Below are positions 57,180-64,000 of a DNA stretch of 64,000 nucleotides, piece by piece. Source of the DNA: a virus; the IMG/VR virus record IMGVR_UViG_3300028800_000060, positions 62,001 to 126,000 of that record; one strand, 5' to 3'. The first letter of the stretch is position 1, and each line of letters begins with the position of its first letter. A model generated the notes under the pieces. The model was given only the letters and a program-made list of their open reading frames with translations. It was not told the origin of the DNA and searched no databases. The position numbers and the translations under genes are program-made.

Positions 57180-60100
57180 ATGCCAATTACATTTTCAACA
57201 GCGCCATATTATGATGATTTTTCTGCGGCAAAAGAATTTTACAAAATATTATTCCGTCCCGGTTATGCTCTCCAAGCTCGCGAACTAACTCAACTACAAT
57301 CTATTTTTGGTGAGCAACTAAATCGGTTTGGACGATATATTTTCTCCGATGGTGCGATGGTTACACCAGGGCAAATAACATACGATCAAAATCTAGCATA
57401 TGTGAAGGTTAATCCCACATTTTCAGCAGCACCTATTGATTATGATTTGATTGATCCACTTGTAGTGGGAACAACAGTTCAAATTAAAGGTGTGACAACC
57501 GGCATTGTTGCACAGGTTGTTCAGGTTGCCCGCGATATCAATACCATTTACGTAAAATACGTAACATCAGGAACAAGTAATACAGTCGCAACATTTGCTG
57601 ATAATGAAGTTATAAACATTCTTCCTGCAAATATTGGTGTTTGCCAAGCAATAGTTGCCGCATCAACTGGTATAACAGCACAGGCATCAATCGCCGATGG
57701 TGTGTATTTTATTTTCGGTAAATTTTTGAATGTAAATTCTCAAACCATTCGATTGGCAGATTATAACCAATTTCCTAGTGTTAATGTTGGTCTTCAAGCT
57801 GTAGAAACCATTGTTACACCAGAAGATGATACCTCATTAAACGATAATGCTATTGGTACACCGAATTTTGCTGCACCAGGTGCACACCGTTACAAGATCG
57901 TTTTGAATCTTGTTGCTTTACCAGAAGGAACAATAGCTGATAGTGAATTCACTTCCTTAATGGTAATCGCAAACGGAACAATTCAATCTCAAGTTCAAAC
58001 TACCGCACTAAGTGAAATTGCCGATACATTGGCGCGCCGAACATTCGACGCAAATGGTAATTTTATTACAACTCCTTTTGGATTTGATATCCATGAAAGT
58101 CTTTTGAATGGTAATAATGGTGGTGTTTATACAGCTTTACAGGGTGGGCGAGAAGATCAATTAGCATTTGGAATTGAACCTGGAAAAGCATATGTACAAG
58201 GATATGAAATTAAGACTATTACCAAGCAATACATTCCATTAGATAAGGCACGTACAACCAATTTCTTTCAAAATAGTCATACGCGCGCCTATCTGGGTAA
58301 CTTCATCTATATTAATCGCGTATTTGGTATACCAAGTTATGATTTGTGGCCATCGGTGAATTTGTATGCTACGCCAATTGTTACTGATGGTGTGGCACCA
58401 GTAACTTCTATTGTAGGAACTGCTACAATTCGTGGTTTACAATTTCAAGAAGGATCTTTCCAAGTAATTGGTGATCCTGGTCCCATATTTCAATGTTATT
58501 TAACCGATATCAATATAACTACACCAGGATTATCCTTGACAGATATCCGCTCATTGGCAGTAAATGATGGTACACTAACAACAACTGCAAATATCCTAAC
58601 ACAAGTGGATATTGTGAATGTTGTAGGTAGTTTCGCAATAGGTTCTACTATTACAGATGGCACGAATACAGAAACAGTGTATGCCTGGGACACTACAAAT
58701 AATTTATTATTGACTCAGCCTAGCGCAGTTTCTATACCGACTAATTCACCGATCACATCAAGTGCAACTGGAACAGCAAATATTTTACAGCGTATCTCAC
58801 TTTTTGATCCGTCTGATAATATCTTATTATACCAGTTACCTCAAGGAACAGTATCTACAGTCCGTGATACTTCTGGTAGTATCACAACATCATATTCATA
58901 CCGTAAGGTATTTACTCCAGTTGCCGCTAGTTCCGGAACAGTAACATTCGCTACGAGTACTAATGAAGTATTTGCGTCAATGGAAATTACTGATTATGTT
59001 GCATGTATCGAAAGTGGTACGGGTGCAGGTACACTGGTAGATGTTACCAGTTCAAGCCCTGTATTTAGTTCGGGATTGGCGCATTTAACATTTAACGCTC
59101 CTAATGGTACAACGGTAAAACTTTCGGCTACAGTTGTTAAAGAGATTGCCGTAGAGAAAACAAAATCACTACAAACCCAGTCATTGACCGTAACAACTCC
59201 TGCTAGTGTTTTGAATCTTGGAAAAGCCGATATTTATAATATATTGGGCATATGGACAGGAACAGATAATACGGGAACAAATATCACATCATGGTATAAA
59301 TTAGACAGAGGACAACGAGATAATCGTTATGATTTTGGAACACTTTCATTGCTTCCAGGATATACCTCTCCTTCATCAGTGTTTATACAATATCAATATT
59401 TCACCCATAGTTCCGGTGATTACTTTAGTGTGAACAGTTATTTAAATTTTGATGCCGCTCTTCCAAATTATATTGCCGGGGCCACGTATTATCCATTAAT
59501 TCCTTCATATAATGGATCAAATGGTACGAAGTATCTATTACGTGATTGTTACGATTTTCGTCCTCGCGTAAATGATACGGCCACACCAACAAGCACTATA
59601 GCTAATGCTGCTGTACCGGTACCACCAACATATGTTACTCCAGGTAAATTAGTGAAACCTAATGATGATATAGTCTCGGACTTCTCATATTATCTAGGTC
59701 GTATCGATAAGATTTATTTGGATGAAAATGGATTTTTCCGTGTAATTGAAGGCACACCTTCATTAACACCATTAGCTCCACCAGATCCTGCAACAGGGAT
59801 GGTTGTTGCTATTTTGGGATATCCCGCATACACGTTTTCACCAACCAGCGTTTCCATTAAGAGTATTCCAAATAAGGTTTATCCAATGGTGAAGATTGGT
59901 GATTTAGAGACTCGTATTGCCCAGTTGGAATATTACACGGCTTTAAATTTGTTGGAACAACAAACTGCCAATATGCAGATTCCGGATGCAACAACGGGAT
60001 TAAACCGATATCAATCTGGGTTTATAGTTGATAATTTCGTGGACAACAGTGTTTCAGATTATAATAATTCGGATTGTAAATTTTCTTTGGATGCATTGAA

Positions 60101-62882
60101 CAAAATTATGCGTCCAACCTATGATAGCAATGCGATTAATATGCAGTTTGATTCCAACCAAAGTTCAAATGTTGAATTAAACACATTAAAGCCTGCAAAT
60201 TCAATTATAACGTTACCTTATACCGAAGCACCGGTTGTAACACAAACCATGGCTTCACGTCAAGAAAATTTGAACCCATATAATGTTTTTAGTTTCGTGG
60301 GCACGATTGCTTTAAATCCAGCAACAGATACATGGGTTAGCACAGCATATCTTCCAGATCTTACCGTTACAGATAATTCCTTATATGATGCGACTCAGGC
60401 AAACCTTGAAGCGTCAAATACACTAGGCACAATTTGGAATGCCTGGACAACAGATTGGGTTGGACAACCTGTTACATCTCAAAGTACTCCCGCCACTGAT
60501 GGTGTTGATAATTCTACTCCAACAACATCGACATGGGTGGCAACATTACAAGCGACTCCATCACAAATAACGGCAGCGCAAGCATTATTAGCATCTAATC
60601 CTAATTTGAATGGTAGTTTTCCTGCACCTGCGGGATATGTGATACAAGTTACACCAGGACAAACGAATACTATACCAGTACAAGCTTCAACAACGATAGG
60701 ACAAACTAGAACGGGAACAATAACATCATTGATTAATGTTCCCCAAGTTACCGTATCTGATGTATTGGTTAATACTGCAATGGTTCCTTATTGCCGCTCA
60801 AACACAATTGCCTTTACTGCAAAGGGATTAAAACCATTCACACAATTCTGGCCATTTTTCGATATCACCCCAGTCAGTGCATATTGTTCTCCTGGAACTT
60901 TGGTGACAGATGCAAATGGTATGGTTTCGGGCACTTTTACTATACCTGATCCTACCAGTACCGGTGATCCCACATTTAGAACAGGTACCCGTGTGTTTAA
61001 GTTGGTAAATGATATCAACAATGTGACGGCAAATGTTTCATCATACGCAACTGCAAATTACGTGGCATCAGGTGTTCTTGATACTGACCAGAATACAATT
61101 ACTTCAGTTGGAGTTCCTGAAATACACACACAACAAGTAACTGATAGCCGCACAATTAATAGTGTGACTACTGCACAAGTTGGAAATCAATCAGTAACTT
61201 GGGTCGATCCTTTAGCACAGTCATTCCTTGTTAATACATTACAAGGTGGTTATTGTGTTACCTCATTAGAGGTTTATTTTGCATCCAAAGATACTAGTAT
61301 TCCAGTAACATTACAAATCCGCGAGATGCAGAATGGAACACCAACACAATCTATTGTACCTTATAGTACGGTAGTATTGAATCCAAACCTGATAAATATT
61401 TCATCAGATGCATCTGTCAAAACTGTATTTTCATTCCCTTCTCCTGTATATTTGCAGCAAGGAACAGAATATGCTATTGTTTTGTTATCCAATAGTAATA
61501 GTTATTTCGTTTGGACAGCCTTGATGGGTGATTATGTTTTGAATACCGATGTGTTGATTTCGCAAGTTCCATATACTGGGCTGTTATTCAAATCACAGAA
61601 TGCGAGCACTTGGGTTCCTTCTCCTACTGAAGCTTTGAAGTTTACTTTAAATCGCGCAGTTTTCAATTATGGAATTTTGGGAACCGCTATTTTGGAAAAT
61701 CCTGTATTGCCGGCAACGACATTACCTAATCTTTCATTGATAACTTACAATGGAACAAATGCGATAAGAGTTGAAACTCCTACGTGCCATGGCATGCCAG
61801 CCGGAAGTTTGGTTACTATAACTATTCCACCGGGATCAAGTAATGCAAATTGGGCAGCAAGTTATAATGGAATACCTGTTACCGATATTGTTCCGACTGT
61901 ATCAGGAGATTTAAGAAGTTCTGCATGGGCTTCGGGCGTGGCTGATACGGTTTTGGGTTCAAGAACCTATATTGTGTCGAATGTTGAGTTGGATAGCTTC
62001 ACATTTTTCGTTGTAGATGGTAGTGGTAGTGTTGTTAATGCCACTTCATCGGGATTAACTGGGGTAGCCTTATCTATCACACAAAATTATCCTTACGATG
62101 TAATGATGCCTATTGTATCAGAATTGAATTTTCCAGGAACTAATACCAAATATTATTCCAGAGGTATCACAGATACATCAACACATGGTTCACAAGTTCC
62201 ATATGAAAGAACTTTGGGTGGTAGTTTCCCATTTTCGCAATTTATTCCCAATCAGAATGTTTTATTGACAGCACCTCAATTAGTCGCGTCGGCTATTAAC
62301 GAAGCAAAACTAATTAATATAGGAACACCTTTCGCTAATAAGAGTTTGGTATGGCAGATTAATTTAACTTCTACCGCCGATAATCTTTCACCAATGATTG
62401 ATAGTACAAGATTGACAGCATTGCTGATTAGTAATAGAATAGATTACCGCGTGAATAGTACCACACCACCCTCTTCACCCGCTGCTGCGGCCTCAGCATA
62501 TACATCAGAAACTGCTCCATATGGAGCGACAGATGCCGCCATTTATATTACTCGTCCTGTTACCTTGGTGAATGCTGCAAATAGTATTCACTTCTGGTTA
62601 AGTATTATGCGGCCATATGGTTCACAAGTTGACATTTATTATAAGATTTTGCCTACAAATAGTAATGCGAACTTTGCCGCCGGTGATTATGTTTTAATGG
62701 ATCCAGATCCAAATACAGATTTTTCGCCAGCACAAAATGCCAATGACTTTAAAGATTACTATTGGCATCAAGATTATATAGGAGAATTCACCCAATTTTC
62801 TATTAAAGTGGTTCTTCGATCTACAAATAGTAGCGCTGTACCACTTTGCAAACAATTGCGTACAATAGCTTTGGAGACATAA
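57180..62882 (+). CDS. Giant baseplate/tail-fibre protein, DUF4815-like
   Basis: 1900 residues. The N-terminus YYDDFSAAKEFYKILFRPGY and ALQARELTQLQSIF is the DUF4815 opening of baseplate/fibre proteins in marine T4-like phages (the gp10 position). The body is beta-rich with Thr, Ser, Asn and Pro; many strands suggest a long shaft or platform. The C-terminus ends with HQDYIGEFTQFSIKVVLRS. No chaperone is assigned; the small coiled coil at 62885 is next. Confidence 0.75.
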   Translation: MPITFSTAPYYDDFSAAKEFYKILFRPGYALQARELTQLQSIFGEQLNRFGRYIFSDGAMVTPGQITYDQNLAYVKVNPTFSAAPIDYDLIDPLVVGTTVQIKGVTTGIVAQVVQVARDINTIYVKYVTSGTSNTVATFADNEVINILPANIGVCQAIVAASTGITAQASIADGVYFIFGKFLNVNSQTIRLADYNQFPSVNVGLQAVETIVTPEDDTSLNDNAIGTPNFAAPGAHRYKIVLNLVALPEGTIADSEFTSLMVIANGTIQSQVQTTALSEIADTLARRTFDANGNFITTPFGFDIHESLLNGNNGGVYTALQGGREDQLAFGIEPGKAYVQGYEIKTITKQYIPLDKARTTNFFQNSHTRAYLGNFIYINRVFGIPSYDLWPSVNLYATPIVTDGVAPVTSIVGTATIRGLQFQEGSFQVIGDPGPIFQCYLTDINITTPGLSLTDIRSLAVNDGTLTTTANILTQVDIVNVVGSFAIGSTITDGTNTETVYAWDTTNNLLLTQPSAVSIPTNSPITSSATGTANILQRISLFDPSDNILLYQLPQGTVSTVRDTSGSITTSYSYRKVFTPVAASSGTVTFATSTNEVFASMEITDYVACIESGTGAGTLVDVTSSSPVFSSGLAHLTFNAPNGTTVKLSATVVKEIAVEKTKSLQTQSLTVTTPASVLNLGKADIYNILGIWTGTDNTGTNITSWYKLDRGQRDNRYDFGTLSLLPGYTSPSSVFIQYQYFTHSSGDYFSVNSYLNFDAALPNYIAGATYYPLIPSYNGSNGTKYLLRDCYDFRPRVNDTATPTSTIANAAVPVPPTYVTPGKLVKPNDDIVSDFSYYLGRIDKIYLDENGFFRVIEGTPSLTPLAPPDPATGMVVAILGYPAYTFSPTSVSIKSIPNKVYPMVKIGDLETRIAQLEYYTALNLLEQQTANMQIPDATTGLNRYQSGFIVDNFVDNSVSDYNNSDCKFSLDALNKIMRPTYDSNAINMQFDSNQSSNVELNTLKPANSIITLPYTEAPVVTQTMASRQENLNPYNVFSFVGTIALNPATDTWVSTAYLPDLTVTDNSLYDATQANLEASNTLGTIWNAWTTDWVGQPVTSQSTPATDGVDNSTPTTSTWVATLQATPSQITAAQALLASNPNLNGSFPAPAGYVIQVTPGQTNTIPVQASTTIGQTRTGTITSLINVPQVTVSDVLVNTAMVPYCRSNTIAFTAKGLKPFTQFWPFFDITPVSAYCSPGTLVTDANGMVSGTFTIPDPTSTGDPTFRTGTRVFKLVNDINNVTANVSSYATANYVASGVLDTDQNTITSVGVPEIHTQQVTDSRTINSVTTAQVGNQSVTWVDPLAQSFLVNTLQGGYCVTSLEVYFASKDTSIPVTLQIREMQNGTPTQSIVPYSTVVLNPNLINISSDASVKTVFSFPSPVYLQQGTEYAIVLLSNSNSYFVWTALMGDYVLNTDVLISQVPYTGLLFKSQNASTWVPSPTEALKFTLNRAVFNYGILGTAILENPVLPATTLPNLSLITYNGTNAIRVETPTCHGMPAGSLVTITIPPGSSNANWAASYNGIPVTDIVPTVSGDLRSSAWASGVADTVLGSRTYIVSNVELDSFTFFVVDGSGSVVNATSSGLTGVALSITQNYPYDVMMPIVSELNFPGTNTKYYSRGITDTSTHGSQVPYERTLGGSFPFSQFIPNQNVLLTAPQLVASAINEAKLINIGTPFANKSLVWQINLTSTADNLSPMIDSTRLTALLISNRIDYRVNSTTPPSSPAAAASAYTSETAPYGATDAAIYITRPVTLVNAANSIHFWLSIMRPYGSQVDIYYKILPTNSNANFAAGDYVLMDPDPNTDFSPAQNANDFKDYYWHQDYIGEFTQFSIKVVLRSTNSSAVPLCKQLRTIALET

Positions 62883-62884
62883 AT

Positions 62885-63106
62885 ATGCTTCCTCAATATT
62901 TACCAATAGAAAATAATCCAAATTTGGCCCGCCATACGAATAGTATGGCGGTTGTCAATTTGGATAAACAATCTCGAATTCAATACCGAATACAAAAAGA
63001 AAGAATTTTGAGAGAAAAAGAAGACATAAATAATTTAAGAAAAGAAGTTGACGATTTAAAAAACCTAGTTATGGAGTTATTAGCTCAAAAGAGTAAGGAA
63101 AAATAA
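62885..63106 (+). CDS. Small coiled-coil protein, possible fibre chaperone
   Basis: 73 residues: disordered N-terminus and a long C-terminal coiled coil (ILREKEDINNLRKEVDDLKN). Start ATG 62885 has GGAG 8 bases upstream; an earlier ATG at 62846 would overlap. Its position right after the giant tail protein fits an assembly partner, but that is inference. Confidence 0.6.
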   Translation: MLPQYLPIENNPNLARHTNSMAVVNLDKQSRIQYRIQKERILREKEDINNLRKEVDDLKNLVMELLAQKSKEK

Positions 63107-63675
63107 TGAAAACATTCAAATCTGTATTGTTAATGTTAGCTTTAGGAAGTATATTGGCTTTCGGTCAAACAACGACATCGACACCAATAACTTTACCAAC
63201 ATCTATTTCTGTTGTTGGAGAATTTAATCAATTAGCTACACCTCAGTGGGCTATAGGAATTTCAGCTTTATATGCACCATCAGTTCAAAGTAATATTGGT
63301 ATGTACGATACTACTAGTGCTGATGTAATTCCTGTTAGAGCTAATGATCCGGTTACAAAGAAACCATTTATTGCTATTTCGGCCAGTATTCGCCAAGGCG
63401 TACATGAAAAGATTTTATGTTCAGGTAAATATTGTTTCTTTTTAGGTGGAGATATTGGTCCTGGGTTTTCTTCAAATTCAACGAATGGTGTTAGTTTAAG
63501 TTTTACTAGTTCTTTCGTTGCAACATCGATTTACCGAATAAAACCTTGGCTTAGTTTTGTTGTACCGATTAGAATGCTTTATGTTTCTGGTATTGGATGG
63601 AATCCTGTTCTTCAGGCGGGTTTCAGTTTTAATCTAAAAGCTTTACCACCTCCTGCGCCAGATGCTATAAAATAA
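63106..63675 (+). CDS. Exported protein with outer-membrane barrel-like pattern
   Basis: 189 residues. A clear Sec signal peptide (MKTFKSVLLMLALGSILAFG, cleavage near residue 20) is followed by amphipathic beta strands with Gly/Ser turns (SISVVGEFNQL, AIGISALYAP, VLQAGFSFNLK), ending in a strand with a terminal Pro-rich tail. One Cys pair (ILCSGKYCFF) may be a disulfide. It looks like a small outer-membrane protein or a periplasmic barrel; it could block receptors or weaken the envelope. Followed by a strong terminator. Confidence 0.65.
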   Translation: MKTFKSVLLMLALGSILAFGQTTTSTPITLPTSISVVGEFNQLATPQWAIGISALYAPSVQSNIGMYDTTSADVIPVRANDPVTKKPFIAISASIRQGVHEKILCSGKYCFFLGGDIGPGFSSNSTNGVSLSFTSSFVATSIYRIKPWLSFVVPIRMLYVSGIGWNPVLQAGFSFNLKALPPPAPDAIK

Positions 63676-63696
63676 GCGATCTATTAGAGCCCTCTC

Positions 63697-63747
63697 AAAA
63701 GCCGTCTAATATTTCCCTCATATAAGGGATCTATTAGACGGCTTTTT
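63697..63747 (+). terminator. Strong hairpin terminator of the late operon
   Basis: AAAAGCCGTCTAATA pairs with TATTAGACGGCTTTTT, plus an inner CCCT/AGGG pairing; T-run at the end. Confidence 0.85.
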
Positions 63748-63754
63748 ATTTTAC

Positions 63755-63783
63755 TTAACAAAAATAATAATTTTTTGTATACT
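63755..63783 (+). promoter_or_regulatory. Host-type promoter, TTAACA-N17-TATACT
   Basis: -35 at 63755-63760, -10 at 63778-63783. The start at 63802 is 18 nt downstream, so the mRNA has a short leader. Confidence 0.65.
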
Positions 63784-63801
63784 TGAAATATAGACGACCA
63801 A

Positions 63802-64000
63802 ATGACACTAGAACAATTGCAACAAAGATTCCCTGATGCTACAATGGACACATGGCATCAGCACTCCCGGGGATCCGGTTGGATCCAGAATACGGCATAT
63901 GTGGAACCATCGGTGTACGTGGGGCCGGATGCTTTAATATTTGGATATGCTCGGGTATCCGGAGATGTCTGGGTATCCGGAGATGCCCGGGTATATGGTG
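63802..64000 (+). CDS. Partial protein with left-handed beta-helix repeats (window edge)
   Basis: Truncated at the end of the window after 66 codons. The visible part shows repeating DALIFGYARVSGD/ARVSGD units about every 6 residues, typical of hexapeptide-repeat beta-helices. Codon use is more GC-rich than in the upstream genes. The function cannot be read from the partial sequence. Confidence 0.6.
   Translation, partial: MTLEQLQQRFPDATMDTWHQHSRGSGWIQNTAYVEPSVYVGPDALIFGYARVSGDVWVSGDARVYG

Noticed and set aside
1-64000. Insertion sequences, integrase or attachment sites
   Set aside because: No transposase, integrase or terminal inverted repeat pair was found; the layout is that of a virulent T4-type phage.

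Overview
The window is part of the genome of a T4-type myovirus that infects a Gram-negative bacterium. It is AT-rich, almost gapless, and most neighbouring genes overlap by 1 to 30 bases. Recognisable T4 counterparts are gp61 primase, RNase H, gp33, gp59, gp32, PNK/phosphatase, gp26, gp54, gp4, gp48, gp53, gp27, gp5, a PAAR tip, gp25, gp6 and gp8. The protein flavour is closest to cyanophage/pelagiphage-type relatives (ThyX, adenosylcobalamin-type RNR, PhoH, a DUF4815-like giant tail protein), but no photosynthesis genes are present. Host clues are indirect: a predicted exported beta-barrel protein, consensus TTGACA-N17-TATAAT promoters, and a circularly permuted tmRNA, an arrangement known from alphaproteobacteria, some betaproteobacteria and picocyanobacteria.

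Layout. 1-5.3 kb: small, mostly unrecognised genes plus a nucleotidyltransferase and a ParB-like protein. 5.3-9.6 kb: replication and nucleotide genes (primase, ThyX, class II RNR). 9.6-19 kb: accessory and RNA-repair block (GIY-YIG protein, phosphoesterase, two RNA ligases, MazG-like protein, nuclease, polynucleotide kinase/phosphatase). 19.05-20.1 kb, minus strand: PhoH and a zinc-ribbon protein. 20.2-28.1 kb: many small genes, an interrupted RNase H gene, a protein phosphatase, a SprT-like protease, tRNA-Pro, an unassigned structured RNA, and phosphoesterase. 28.1-28.5 kb: permuted tmRNA. 28.6-31.0 kb: gp33, gp59, gp32. 31.2-37.05 kb, minus strand: tail/head-completion genes. 37.07-63.7 kb, plus strand: baseplate and fibre genes, interrupted by an accessory cassette with its own promoter (40.3-42.2 kb) and a glycosyltransferase with its own promoter (50.2 kb).

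The main new observations are these. (1) A circularly permuted tmRNA gene, with acceptor half first, spacer, then tag-coding half. (2) At least five genes whose start codon lies 6 nt, and one whose start lies 7 nt, after the -10 box of a host-type promoter, without a Shine-Dalgarno sequence. These mRNAs should be leaderless. (3) The same geometry at late promoters: [T/C/A]ATAAATA- or CTAAATA-type boxes lie 5-7 nt before many late genes. (4) A canonical T TTT TTA slippery heptamer at the end of gp26 that would fuse it to a 58-codon extension, as in tail-assembly chaperones. (5) An RNase H gene split by a 186-bp in-frame insertion. (6) An apparent pseudoknotted RNA directly after tRNA-Pro. (7) The lysozyme domain, which T4 carries in gp5, is here on a 924-residue minus-strand protein.

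How the parts fit: primase, gp59, gp32 and RNase H serve the replication fork. ThyX, RNR and MazG shape the nucleotide pool. PNK, two RNA ligases, tRNA-Pro and tmRNA would protect translation against host RNA-cleaving defences. gp33 turns on the late promoters that drive the baseplate and fibre genes.
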